Shown here one piece after another: positions 26,052 to 34,633 of a DNA stretch of 64,000 bases. The notes under the pieces are model-generated. The model had not been told where the DNA came from. It searched no databases and saw only the letters and a list, made by a program, of their open reading frames with translations. The stretch comes from Methanocalculus natronophilus (GTDB taxonomy: Archaea; Halobacteriota; Methanomicrobia; Methanomicrobiales; Methanocorpusculaceae), in NCBI RefSeq assembly GCF_038751955.1, contig NZ_JBCEXH010000003.1, forward strand, positions 1 through 64,000, written 5' to 3'. The stretch's first letter is position 1. Each line of letters begins with the position of its first letter. Position numbers and translations under genes: made by a program.

Positions 26052-26867
26052 TTAGTTTGTACCTGCTTTTGTTGCATCTGTAATGTACCTGACTCCTTTT
26101 GCGGTCAGCTGGATCTCTCTTCTGATCTCTTTTACTTCGGCCATATTGAGTTTTAATAATTTTTCAAAGACAGAATCTATTTCCTTGAACTGTATCTGTA
26201 GCATATTCTGGATTGAGGAGGAGTCCATCCCCGAATAGACCAGCATTGCAATCTGTTGATCCATTGGTCCAAGCTCGGTTCCCTCCATCTTCATTCCTTC
26301 TGTTGCCTCTGCAAGGAAGTTGTGGAGAATCTGGAGTGTTGATATCTGGGTGAGGACAAAGCTGGAGACGACATCATTCTTTTCAAGATGATCAATCTTC
26401 ACAACATCAGAGGGCTTTTCATTGACCTCCCGTTTCGTCATCTCTATCCCGGTGACGTCAGCTAAGGGAATGCAGATCTGTTTTGTCTGTGTGAGAAACC
26501 AGATATCGGTTTTCAGAACAACAATTGCTCCCTTCTCCCAGGTGGCATTTGTAATAAGGACACCCCCCCGTATTGCAGGTGACATGAAATGAGCCAACAG
26601 CCTGTATCCACTGCATTTCATCAGGATTTTATGCTTGAGTACAAAGAGCACTTTCTCTACAGATAGCAGCTGGATGGTGGTGCCATTTTTTAAGATAAGC
26701 GTGAGTGTGTTCTTCTTCTTCTCCTGCAGATCGACGATTGTTTTCATTGGAATGTTTGTATTCACTGGTGCCGGAATGGCAATCGCATCGTCATCAATTG
26801 AAATTTTACAATTAATCCATTCATCATTGTGGCGTATCTTTACCGGAGCCTGTACCAATCCTGTCAC
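26052..26867 (-). CDS. cheF: CheF, archaeal chemotaxis-archaellum adaptor
   Basis: Archaea-specific adaptor that binds CheY-P and the archaellum motor proteins ArlCDE; 271 residues. It matches the CheF family by its N-terminal WINCKISIDDDAIAIPAP, the middle TDIWFLTQTKQICIPLADVTGIE (shown here in two parts: TDIWFLTQ and IPLADVTGIE), and a C-terminal winged-helix-like region (about 200-271). That region ends ITDATKAGTN. The start codon is GTG at 26867 with a GAGAGGG ribosome-binding site close by. It lies between the unknown acidic membrane protein gene and cheY, linking archaellum and che genes. Confidence 0.88.
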   Translation of the reverse strand: MTGLVQAPVKIRHNDEWINCKISIDDDAIAIPAPVNTNIPMKTIVDLQEKKKNTLTLILKNGTTIQLLSVEKVLFVLKHKILMKCSGYRLLAHFMSPAIRGGVLITNATWEKGAIVVLKTDIWFLTQTKQICIPLADVTGIEMTKREVNEKPSDVVKIDHLEKNDVVSSFVLTQISTLQILHNFLAEATEGMKMEGTELGPMDQQIAMLVYSGMDSSSIQNMLQIQFKEIDSVFEKLLKLNMAEVKEIRREIQLTAKGVRYITDATKAGTN

Positions 26868-26906
26868 CTTCCCTCTCTTCTGGATCTTTTGCTGGTATAT
26901 GCGTGC

Positions 26907-28055
26907 CTATTCCTCATCATCCTGCTTTTTTCCGCCAAGGGCAACAACCATGGCAGATAGTTCCTCCTCAAGTTCTGATGCCGTGACATCGATATCCTTG
27001 AGGTCGCGGACGAGGCTCAGGTCTACTTTCTTTTTTACATTCTTTGACCCCTTTGCCAGTTCACCGAGGAGATCCCCTTCTCCCCCCCCGCCACCAGAAG
27101 AAGAAAAGAACGATGACTGTTTCTTTGTCTCCCCTCCTGCATCAAAGCCGACGTTTGAAGCAATTGTTTCATCTGGTCCTCCAAAGGTAAAGTCATCGTC
27201 ATCGTCATCGTCAAGTTCTTCTTCATCCGGCATGGGGGCGGTAACAACGGCTTGTGGTTCATCGTCCTGCTCCTCAACCTCGTCAAGAGCGATGCCATCA
27301 TCCTCGTCTTCGATTTCAAGAGAGTCAAGATCGATAGAGTCGAGATCCATATCCGGTGTAAGCATGTCAGAGTCGGAATCCCCAGCCTGCAGTTCTTCAT
27401 CTTCAAACTCTTCATCAGAGAAACCGCCTTCTGCTGCGAGGATGGAGGCGACATCGTCCATCATGTCGCCTGCGTCCTGATCCATATCTGCACTAAGGCT
27501 TTCGCCTCCCTCATCCAGATCACTGAAGGCATCGTCACGTTCGAATCCTTCAATTCCCTCCTCGTCGAGGTCATCCAGTGATATATCACCGAAGGGATCA
27601 TCCCCGGCATCGTCTGTTGCTTCCGGTATTCCTGCTCCTGCCAGAGCTCCTGTCGCGGCTGCATCTGCTGTTGTTCCCTTCTGTTCCGGCGTGGCTGCAG
27701 CAGCTTTTGATGCTTTCTTTCCGGCTTTTTTTCTGCGTGGGAAGAGCCCTTTGATCTTCAGGTACCAATTATAGAATGTAGGGAATTTCTGCTGGTATTT
27801 TGATGGCTCTTTTGGGATTTCTGGTTCCGGAGGCTCTTCCTCGTGTGGCTGGGTTTTTTGCTCCTTTTCCCCGGCAGTATCTTGTTTCAGGCGCAGGCTG
27901 GATAGCGAGAGTGATCCTGTCAGAAAGAGCAGCATGACACCGACGAGGAACGCTATCAGTACGATAGTGAAGACCGGAAGCTCAATGAATATAAATATAA
28001 ATCCAACAATAATAATCCCGAAGAAGAGAATGAGCCGCCTGACTGAATCCCTCAT
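26907..28055 (-). CDS. uncharacterised acidic membrane protein between arlJ and cheF
   Basis: I do not recognise a named family. The 382-residue product starts with two transmembrane helices (about 8-25 and 28-50), then a Pro/Glu-rich linker. A basic patch follows around residues 90-115, with YNWYLKIKGLFPRRKKAGKK. A long Asp/Glu-dominated region (about 145-305) contains runs such as DDDDDDD. The C-terminal helix SLVRDLKDIDVTASELEEEL (about 345-370) looks structured. The predicted arrangement is a membrane hairpin with a large negatively charged cytoplasmic tail. The start overlaps the arlJ stop by 4 bp and cheF follows 39 bp later. Location suggests a motor-platform or chemotaxis link, which is inference only. 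Confidence 0.72.
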   Translation of the reverse strand: MRDSVRRLILFFGIIIVGFIFIFIELPVFTIVLIAFLVGVMLLFLTGSLSLSSLRLKQDTAGEKEQKTQPHEEEPPEPEIPKEPSKYQQKFPTFYNWYLKIKGLFPRRKKAGKKASKAAAATPEQKGTTADAAATGALAGAGIPEATDDAGDDPFGDISLDDLDEEGIEGFERDDAFSDLDEGGESLSADMDQDAGDMMDDVASILAAEGGFSDEEFEDEELQAGDSDSDMLTPDMDLDSIDLDSLEIEDEDDGIALDEVEEQDDEPQAVVTAPMPDEEELDDDDDDDFTFGGPDETIASNVGFDAGGETKKQSSFFSSSGGGGGEGDLLGELAKGSKNVKKKVDLSLVRDLKDIDVTASELEEELSAMVVALGGKKQDDEE

Positions 28056-29662
28056 ATGAGCTCGCCTCCTGTTGTCACAAGCCCTTCCATGCTGAAGAAG
28101 AGCTCAACAATTGGTGGAATGACCAGGAAGAGGACTCCGGATATCACAAGCATCAGGGCAAGGAACGGGTATGCGATGCTTCTGTCTCCGCCAACTGCAA
28201 GCTGTGCAACAATGACATTTGCAATACAGATGATGACGATGATATTGACGACATAGGCGCCAACAGCAGCCTCCGGGAAGTCGATAAACATCCCGATCAT
28301 CCCCCCGCCAAATGCTCCTCCGATAGCGTCACCTGACGCTGCGGCAGTTGCCTCCTCAAAGCCCATCATCACCTCTGTTATTGCACGGGAGAGGGTAACC
28401 ATGATATGATAAAGCGATATGAAGATGCCTGCCATTGCCGCGTGCATCGGGACAAGAAGGACAACAAAACCCATGCTTACAAGCTCACGCCGCTTCCGTG
28501 TCAGCACCTGTTCGAGCATGGAGTCAGCAACAACGGTTCCGATCTTCTTTGCATCTCCACCCATCTTTACAGTGTCACGGAAGATGTTGAAATATTTATA
28601 GATTAAATTACTGCCGCACTCGCCGATGAACCGTTTCCATGAGAGATCTTCATCAAGGCCGAGATTCAGTTTGGAATAGACAGAAAGGAGATGGGGAGAG
28701 AGGTTCTCCATGGTTTTTTTATCAACCTCACCAAGTGCCTGTGCCATGGTTGCTCCTTTTCCTCCCATGATTGCCCCAACACCCCTGATGAAATTCGGGA
28801 ACTCCTCATCGCGGGCAATGACATTCCGATTGTCTATAAAGGCGATGATGCCAAGCGGAGCGAGCATGAAGCCGACAATCAGAAACACAACACCCGCAGG
28901 CACCCCGATTGCCCAGGTGACAAGCCAGGCAGCTAATGTTGCCGGCAGGATGACTTTCTCCATCCGCTTGAGCATCCCCTGCTCTTTCGATGTCCATTCA
29001 GGTGATTTATAGACCCGATCATCTGATGGAACTGTCTGAAACATGGTGCCGATGCCAAAGATAGTGATCAGGAGCACAATCCAGTACGTGATCCCGAGGG
29101 TTTCTGAAACAGTACCGGGTGTATAGATAGCAACCGAGACCATGATTGTGACCGCAATCACAACCGAGGAGAGGATCATCGCGATGTAGGCATCAGACCA
29201 CTTCTTCAGAAGCTCAAAACCGGCCTCCATGTTGTTCCGGTAGATCTCCATTGAAGAGGAGAGCTCCCCATCCAGAAAGTCTTCATCGGGAACTCCGGAC
29301 TCCATGGCATTGCCAAAGCGGTTTAAGAGTGTCTTGAGAAGTGCATTCTCGGTTCGCTCGGCAACCATTGCGAGAGACTGGACATAGCTGTATCCAAACC
29401 GCTTGACAAAGAACTCTACTTTTTTTATTGATTTTGAAGATGCATACTCTTTCTTTTCTGCAGTGCTTGCAAATATCTCGGGCCTCGTGGCACGCGCAAT
29501 CGCAAGCGAGTTCATATAGGTGACCATAAAGAGAATGTCGGATGCCATTTTCCGGTCATCAAAGACTTTTGTGATCCTGGCATAGATCGACTGGAAGAGG
29601 TCCTCAAATGGAAGCTTCCCGTTGTTATTTTCCCTGAGGCGTTCAACGACATTCTCAAACAT
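28052..29662 (-). CDS. arlJ: archaellum membrane platform protein ArlJ (FlaJ)
   Basis: Polytopic membrane platform of the archaellum motor, homologous to TadC/PilC; 536 residues. Cytoplasmic T2SSF domains (about 80-150 and 290-410) alternate with membrane segments: about 158-205, 245-285, 395-430 and a C-terminal cluster 455-530. Conserved text includes RFGNAMESGVPDEDFL and GGKGATMAQALGEVDKKTM. It starts 2 bp after the arlI stop and is followed, with a 4-bp overlap, by the unknown acidic membrane protein gene. Confidence 0.94.
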   Translation of the reverse strand: MFENVVERLRENNNGKLPFEDLFQSIYARITKVFDDRKMASDILFMVTYMNSLAIARATRPEIFASTAEKKEYASSKSIKKVEFFVKRFGYSYVQSLAMVAERTENALLKTLLNRFGNAMESGVPDEDFLDGELSSSMEIYRNNMEAGFELLKKWSDAYIAMILSSVVIAVTIMVSVAIYTPGTVSETLGITYWIVLLITIFGIGTMFQTVPSDDRVYKSPEWTSKEQGMLKRMEKVILPATLAAWLVTWAIGVPAGVVFLIVGFMLAPLGIIAFIDNRNVIARDEEFPNFIRGVGAIMGGKGATMAQALGEVDKKTMENLSPHLLSVYSKLNLGLDEDLSWKRFIGECGSNLIYKYFNIFRDTVKMGGDAKKIGTVVADSMLEQVLTRKRRELVSMGFVVLLVPMHAAMAGIFISLYHIMVTLSRAITEVMMGFEEATAAASGDAIGGAFGGGMIGMFIDFPEAAVGAYVVNIIVIICIANVIVAQLAVGGDRSIAYPFLALMLVISGVLFLVIPPIVELFFSMEGLVTTGGELI

Positions 29663-29664
29663 GG

Positions 29665-31539
29665 CTAATCCTTCCCGATATCTATCTTCAGGAGACCCTG
29701 CTTTCGTACCTTTGTCAGCATATGGAAGAGATCATAGTACCTGGTATAGCCGGCTTCGTGGAGTCTCTCAAGGATCTTTGCCCTTTTCTCTATTTCAAGG
29801 TATATCTCACTTTTGTTTCGTTCAGGGATACCAAGCATTGTTGCTATTTTATATTCGAGGAGGAAGCTGATTCCTTTCGCATTAAAGGTAAAGGTGTCAG
29901 TGACAGGCTCCCAGGAGAATGCCTCGACAAACGAGAAGCCCTGTGATTCAGGGTCGAATCCGACAAGCTCGGAGATGGAGAGCACCCTCCTGACGGTCTC
30001 ACCACTTGGCCGCTTTACGGCACTCTGGATGACCACAACATTCAGGCTGTCAACAAAGGTCTTTGGGATCAGGATCGGATCACCCGTCAGACGCTGGATC
30101 AGCTTCTCAACCGTTGAGGCGTGGAAGGTGCTCATCACCGGGTGGCCGGTCTGCATGGCACCAAACGCGACTGAGCCCTCAACCCCACGGATCTCTCCGA
30201 CCAGGATCTGGTTTGGACGCTGACGGAGGGCTGCACGGAGGAGATCAAACATCGTCACCTCTCCACCTTCACCCTCGCCTTTGCCTTTTCCTTTTGCAAC
30301 CTCACGTGTCCAGTTCCGGTGCGGGATGTTCAGTTCCGGCGTGTCCTCAATTGTGACAATCTTATTCTCTGGCGGGAGGAAGGCAGTGATGGCGTTGAGT
30401 GTGGTGGTTTTGCCTGATGCAGTCTCGCCTGATACAAAGAGGGACATCCCATACTCAATGAGAATCCAGAGGTATGCCGCACACATGTAGTCCATGCCGC
30501 CACCGTCGATGATATTGAGGATCGAGAGCGGCTCTCCCATTGCTTTCCTGATGGTGAAGTTGCTTCCATGCCTGCTGATCTCAGTTCCATAGACGATATT
30601 GATACGGGATCCGTCAAGGAGCGTGGCATCCACAATCGGGCTTTTGTAGGTGATGGGGTGTTTTATCCGCTCAGCCATCTTCAGCACAAAAAGGTCGAGC
30701 TCATCGGATTTCTTGAATTCGATGACTGATTTCAATCCTTTGAAGATCTTGTGCTCAATAAAGATTGGTCCGACCCCGTTACAGGAGATATCCTCGATGT
30801 ATCCATCTGACAGAAAGGGTTTCAAAACACCCATATCGACTTTATCCCTGATGAGCTGGTATTCAAGTGCTGTATACTGGGCGGGGGTTACGATCACCTT
30901 TCCGTCCGCAGTCATGGGAATGCCGGGGAATTTCTTTGCCAGGGTCTCATTTCGTGTATCGCCGATATCTTTCTGGAGAAAGTCCAATATTTTGTCTTTT
31001 AATGACGCTGGCGTCTCTTCCACCCTGGGGAGGATGAGTGTTGTGTCCTGGGATGACTTGATGTGGGTGATCTCTTTTAAGAGCTTTTTGAGGATATCAG
31101 TCCGCTCTTTCTCGGTTACCGGATCATACTCCAGGGCATCCAGAAGATCAATGAGTTTACACTCAATTGCACCCATGAGGTAGCCGACACTATGCAGAAA
31201 CGAGGGCTCGATCGGGATGTAGTACTGCCTGACATCGTTTGGATCGGGGAGGATATGTACAAATGTGTCTTTTCCTGCAGGATAGATGACATTTGGGCTC
31301 TCCATCGACTTGAGATCCCCTTTCAGCTCTGATAAAAAGAGTGGGATCCCATAGACGTCAACTGGGAATATGAGGAGGTATTCGAGGAGATGCGGGCTTT
31401 CACGGACATATTCCCTGGCATTTGCCGGGAGCATCCTGTATAGTGCGGATGATTCGAGATCACCCTCGTATATGTCCTCGATATCTGCTGTCTGAGGCTG
31501 GAAAGGCAGTGTTACGTCAAGTGCAAGCGATGATGCCAT
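29665..31539 (-). CDS. arlI: archaellum motor ATPase ArlI (FlaI)
   Basis: Hexameric secretion-type ATPase that drives archaellin assembly and rotation; 624 residues, longer than many ArlI proteins because of an extended N-terminal region (about 1-220). The catalytic domain has Walker A GETASGKTTTLNAI (about residue 378), the Asp box TIEDTPELNIPH, Walker B ILVGEIRG and the His box GHPVMSTFHAST. It follows arlH by 5 bp and precedes arlJ by 2 bp. Confidence 0.95.
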   Translation of the reverse strand: MASSLALDVTLPFQPQTADIEDIYEGDLESSALYRMLPANAREYVRESPHLLEYLLIFPVDVYGIPLFLSELKGDLKSMESPNVIYPAGKDTFVHILPDPNDVRQYYIPIEPSFLHSVGYLMGAIECKLIDLLDALEYDPVTEKERTDILKKLLKEITHIKSSQDTTLILPRVEETPASLKDKILDFLQKDIGDTRNETLAKKFPGIPMTADGKVIVTPAQYTALEYQLIRDKVDMGVLKPFLSDGYIEDISCNGVGPIFIEHKIFKGLKSVIEFKKSDELDLFVLKMAERIKHPITYKSPIVDATLLDGSRINIVYGTEISRHGSNFTIRKAMGEPLSILNIIDGGGMDYMCAAYLWILIEYGMSLFVSGETASGKTTTLNAITAFLPPENKIVTIEDTPELNIPHRNWTREVAKGKGKGEGEGGEVTMFDLLRAALRQRPNQILVGEIRGVEGSVAFGAMQTGHPVMSTFHASTVEKLIQRLTGDPILIPKTFVDSLNVVVIQSAVKRPSGETVRRVLSISELVGFDPESQGFSFVEAFSWEPVTDTFTFNAKGISFLLEYKIATMLGIPERNKSEIYLEIEKRAKILERLHEAGYTRYYDLFHMLTKVRKQGLLKIDIGKD

Positions 31540-31544
31540 AATTA

Positions 31545-32306
31545 CTAAACCCGTGCGACTGACATCGGAATAATCTTCATCCCGTATCCCGGGTGGACTT
31601 CAAACGATACCAGGTTTCCTGTTGTCTTCCGTGCGCCACGCACCTTTCCAACCTCCATCACCATTACGTACTTGTCTCCGACAAGTGCCTTCTTCATCAC
31701 AAGGTGTGCATCACAGGTTGAACGTACCCTCACCAGCGAATCCTCTTCAAACGCATATGTATGGAGTGTGATGAGGATCGTCTTCCCGTTATCAACAAGT
31801 GTCTTACAGTTTGTGAAGAATGTCATGATGGTGTCAGTTGTTGCATACTCGGAGAAGAGCGTGAGCGAATCGATGATGATTACTTCTGCCTTGCTTGCCT
31901 GAATGTGCCTGACGAGACGGGTTAAAATCCCCTGCATATCTTCTTCGCCCCAGTCAAACCCGACGACGTGGAGTGGAAAGATCCTGAAGTAGCCCCAGGC
32001 ATAGTAATCTGAGATATCAAGGCTCATCGATTCCATCTGTGAGAGGAAACTCTTGACCGTGTTTTCTGTGGTAAAGAGATCAACTGAGAAGGAGTTCTTC
32101 ATTGCACCCCACATGATCTGCTGGGTGATGACGCTCTTGCCGGTATCGTTCTCCCCTTCAATCAGTGTCATGGAATAGAGGGGGAGTCCGTCGGCGATCT
32201 TTCTGTCGATCTCGGGGTTGCCTGTTGAGAGGATCTGCTTGTCAGAACCCCCGAGGAGATCGTCCATGTAGGATGATCCGGAGTCATCATCATCAAATAA
32301 TGCCAT
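31545..32306 (-). CDS. arlH: archaellum ATP-binding protein ArlH (FlaH)
   Basis: RecA/KaiC-like ATP-binding motor component that docks on ArlI; 253 residues from the ATG at 32306. A longer frame to 32387 overlaps arlF and is unlikely. A GGAGGA ribosome-binding site lies 8 bases upstream, overlapping the end of arlF. Walker A reads GENDTGKSVI (about residue 47) and Walker B VIIIDSLTLF. The acidic N-terminus (ALFDDDDSGS) precedes the fold. ArlH proteins usually bind ATP without fast hydrolysis. Confidence 0.93.
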   Translation of the reverse strand: MALFDDDDSGSSYMDDLLGGSDKQILSTGNPEIDRKIADGLPLYSMTLIEGENDTGKSVITQQIMWGAMKNSFSVDLFTTENTVKSFLSQMESMSLDISDYYAWGYFRIFPLHVVGFDWGEEDMQGILTRLVRHIQASKAEVIIIDSLTLFSEYATTDTIMTFFTNCKTLVDNGKTILITLHTYAFEEDSLVRVRSTCDAHLVMKKALVGDKYVMVMEVGKVRGARKTTGNLVSFEVHPGYGMKIIPMSVARV

Positions 32307-32310
32307 CTGC

Positions 32311-32772
32311 TCATCCTCCTCCAATGTATCCTGATGCAGATGATCCGGTTGGTGTGGCCACTTTTGCCCAGATGGGGATCTCCCCACTGATAGTGGTGCT
32401 CATGTTCAGGGTTTCGCCGGGATCAAGAAATCCGGGGTTGATGATATCCGGGGAAATCTGCTCCAGTGTCCACTCTTTTCGCTCCTGGCTCCCGTCACCA
32501 TACGCGAGAAAGAGATCCATCTGCTGCGGGTTCTGGATGACGGTATCTCCGTCATTTTTTACCATGAGATAGAGTTTCGTGTCCTCTTCAGCAATAGCAT
32601 AACCGGTGATGGAAACCGAACTGCCGCGAACCCCGGCATGGACTTCCGTCATGTCACGCTGTGCTGCCATCACCGTCTCTGCAGTAAGGAGTGTTGCCCC
32701 AACCAGGAGATATGCAACAAGGATCAGGAGGAACACCCCTATTGCTGCCCCTATCAGGTTTGCAATTGCCAT
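32311..32772 (-). CDS. arlF: ArlF-like archaellum stator/filament-associated protein
   Basis: Membrane-anchored protein of the FlaF/FlaG family, 153 residues. A single N-terminal hydrophobic helix (about 4-30, LIGAAIGVFLLILVAYLLVG) precedes a beta-sandwich. The sandwich reads SVSITGYAIAEEDTKLYLMV, then KNDGDTVIQNPQQMDLFLA. The pattern is closer to ArlF than to ArlG, although it comes second in the operon. In other archaea ArlF binds the S-layer and anchors the rotor. It lies 12 bp after arlG and 4 bp before arlH. Assignment of F versus G is by eye and could be reversed. Confidence 0.72.
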   Translation of the reverse strand: MAIANLIGAAIGVFLLILVAYLLVGATLLTAETVMAAQRDMTEVHAGVRGSSVSITGYAIAEEDTKLYLMVKNDGDTVIQNPQQMDLFLAYGDGSQERKEWTLEQISPDIINPGFLDPGETLNMSTTISGEIPIWAKVATPTGSSASGYIGGG

Positions 32773-32784
32773 CCTGAACCCACC

Positions 32785-33288
32785 TTAAACAACTGTAAAG
32801 TCAATATTTCTCCGAACCCCGTTTGGGAGGACTACCTGGAAGGTCATCCTGTCCCCGGAGCCCACATCCTGCTCGTTACGTGCAATGATCTCAAGTGTCT
32901 CACCCCTGTCCCAGAGGCCGTTGTCGTTGTCGTCATGTAACGTATATGTCCACCCGCCTTCGGAGAGATGTTCATCGGGTTTGATGTATTGCAGTCGCCT
33001 CACCTCGCCGGTTTTTCCCATGAAAACATCAAAGCGGGGGATTAATCCCTCACCGACTGGATTGACCCCGGTATTTTTTATCCAGATATATGCGGTACTG
33101 TCGGTTTCACTTATTACGGTATTCACAATGGCAATATCAGTTCGCATCCGCTCGTCCATCTCGTGGGATCCGGCAACAAAGGTCTCTGATGCCCGGTAGA
33201 CTGATGGATAGATGGCACTGACCAGAACACCGGCTGCTATGATGGCTGTTATCAGGAAGATTGCTGTAACGAAAGTCTCTGAAGTCAT
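32785..33288 (-). CDS. arlG: ArlG-like archaellum stator protein
   Basis: Membrane-anchored FlaF/FlaG family protein, 167 residues. The N-terminal helix (about 5-28, TFVTAIFLITAIIAAGVLVS) precedes a beta-rich exterior domain. That domain has MRTDIAIVNTVI, AYIWIKNTGVNPVG and a Ca-binding-like DDNDNGLWDRGE loop. The RTDI...KNTG pattern fits ArlG, which with ArlF forms a stator complex outside the membrane. It lies 56 bp after arlCDE on the same strand. Confidence 0.72.
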   Translation of the reverse strand: MTSETFVTAIFLITAIIAAGVLVSAIYPSVYRASETFVAGSHEMDERMRTDIAIVNTVISETDSTAYIWIKNTGVNPVGEGLIPRFDVFMGKTGEVRRLQYIKPDEHLSEGGWTYTLHDDNDNGLWDRGETLEIIARNEQDVGSGDRMTFQVVLPNGVRRNIDFTVV

Positions 33289-33344
33289 GATTGTGCACCA
33301 GCTGTGTTTTGATTATGGTAGAATATAGTATGGTTTGTATAGAG

Positions 33345-34220
33345 TTATATTTTATCGATCAGGTGTGCCCACTCCTCTCCCGGTTCATCTTTTGGTAGCT
33401 TCGGCCTCCGGGAAGGGCCTTTCTTTGTGTCCCGCTCCATCATCACCGCGATCATATCACGGTCAAGTGAGGTGTCATCCGGATCAAGGATCTGGTTCAG
33501 AATATAGAGTTCTGATACAAATTCATCTGCGCCCACTTCGTGCTCTTCACCCAGTGAGGCGGGCATAATCCGGGCAATCTCTTTTACCTCGTCAGCTGCT
33601 TCTTTTGTTATATATCCTATTGACTGATATGAATCAAGCATGATATCCAGGCGATCATGGCCATATTTTGTGATCGCTGTTTTTGTCCAGTTAAAGAGCT
33701 GATAGACTTTATGCAGGCAGAGTTTCCCGTCTGCTGCCTGTTTCCCTGATAACTGTGCTGGCAGCGGGGTGGTGGTATCAACCTCTGGTACCTGGGGGAG
33801 GTGCCTCTGATCCGGTATCCCGGATTCATACTCCCTCTCGTGTGGAACTGGTGCCTGTGGCCTTCTGCGTGGCTTCTCCTCGACGTCATCAAAAAACTCT
33901 CTTTCGGGGCGTGCCAGGAGCTCCTCAACCTTCTTCTCAAGCTCCTCGATTCTGGCAGCATCTTCAGTGGTCCGGTTCTCAAGCTCTCCAATCCGTGCCG
34001 CATCATCGCCTGAGAGCCCCGCAACAATTTCGCCACCCTGGGCAAGAACCGTGAGCGGATTGTCTGATTCGTTCAGACGCTCGCGTAAGTCGATCAGGAG
34101 TTTCTTGATCGACTTCTTCATGAGCTCCACCTCCTGCTCCAGGTTCTGCAGCTTCACCTCGGGATCGTCGGAGGATGCGGTCGCCAGGATATTGTCGACC
34201 TGAGACTGGTTCACTGCCAT
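33345..34220 (-). CDS. ArlCDE-type archaellum cytoplasmic ring/switch protein
   Basis: Cytoplasmic motor protein combining coiled-coil and ArlD/E domains, and the receptor for CheF/CheY signals; 291 residues. An N-terminal helix-rich coiled coil (about 15-115) carries Glu/Leu heptads, including a short duplication of IGELENRTTEDAAR/IEELEKKVEEL. A Pro/Arg-rich linker follows (about 118-165). The C-terminal FlaD/E domain (about 165-270) includes LHKVYQLFNWTKTAITKYG and YITKEAADEVKEIA. It is the first gene of the arl motor transcript, with its own TATA box 22-31 bp upstream. Confidence 0.88.
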   Translation of the reverse strand: MAVNQSQVDNILATASSDDPEVKLQNLEQEVELMKKSIKKLLIDLRERLNESDNPLTVLAQGGEIVAGLSGDDAARIGELENRTTEDAARIEELEKKVEELLARPEREFFDDVEEKPRRRPQAPVPHEREYESGIPDQRHLPQVPEVDTTTPLPAQLSGKQAADGKLCLHKVYQLFNWTKTAITKYGHDRLDIMLDSYQSIGYITKEAADEVKEIARIMPASLGEEHEVGADEFVSELYILNQILDPDDTSLDRDMIAVMMERDTKKGPSRRPKLPKDEPGEEWAHLIDKI

Positions 34221-34241
34221 ATGTAGAGTATATTATTCGGG

Positions 34242-34251
34242 ATATATATAA
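34242..34251 (-). promoter_or_regulatory. TATA box of the arlCDE-to-cheD transcript
   Basis: On the minus strand the sequence TTATATATAT lies 22-31 bp before the arlCDE ATG at 34220. This spacing predicts an almost leaderless mRNA and separates motor-gene transcription from the archaellin transcript. Confidence 0.6.
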
Positions 34252-34633
34252 TGGTTTTGCTGGTTTGCAGCGGTTTGGGTTGAAATTGGGATAATATACA
34301 AAGAGAACTGGGGGCCTGGTGTGGATGTTGCCAGCTGGGGGCTCCATCATCGGGTATTCATCTTCTGTTTGCATGAGGGGACATGAGGTATAGATGAGGA
34401 TTTATGGAAGGGATAGATGGGGCTGAATTGGAGGTGCTGGATTACCTGGTGCTGATTGGCAGGTTATAGGTTGCAATTGATTGATTGATTGCTACGTCGG
34501 GCATATCGTGTCCAGCAGGATCATATCCTGGAGTCCAGGTATACTGCGTCACTACTACGTCTATCGAATGAATGGAAGTAATCACGAGTGCCCTCAGTTA
34601 GGGCTGGTTCAAAAAAAGGTTGGTTTAGAGAGT
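34252..34633. other. gene-free spacer between archaellin and motor transcripts
   Basis: No supported gene is seen in these 382 bp. The region contains short AT-rich and G-rich tracts and a TTGATTGATTGATTG run near 34478. Close to the archaellin stop there is a seven-base T-run on the minus strand (34611-34617). Confidence 0.5.
34611..34617 (-). terminator. T-run terminator of the archaellin transcript
   Basis: Seven T residues on the minus strand begin 16 bases after the second archaellin stop codon. This would separate abundant archaellin mRNA from the motor operon. Confidence 0.5.

Noticed and set aside
26635-27480. 281-codon plus-strand frame opposite cheF and the acidic protein gene
   Set aside because: Its long Ser runs are the complement of the Asp/Glu-rich tail on the other strand.
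34478-34496. TTGATTGATTGATTG run as a possible CRISPR or satellite repeat
   Set aside because: Only about three to four units of four bases, with no spacers and no longer periodicity.
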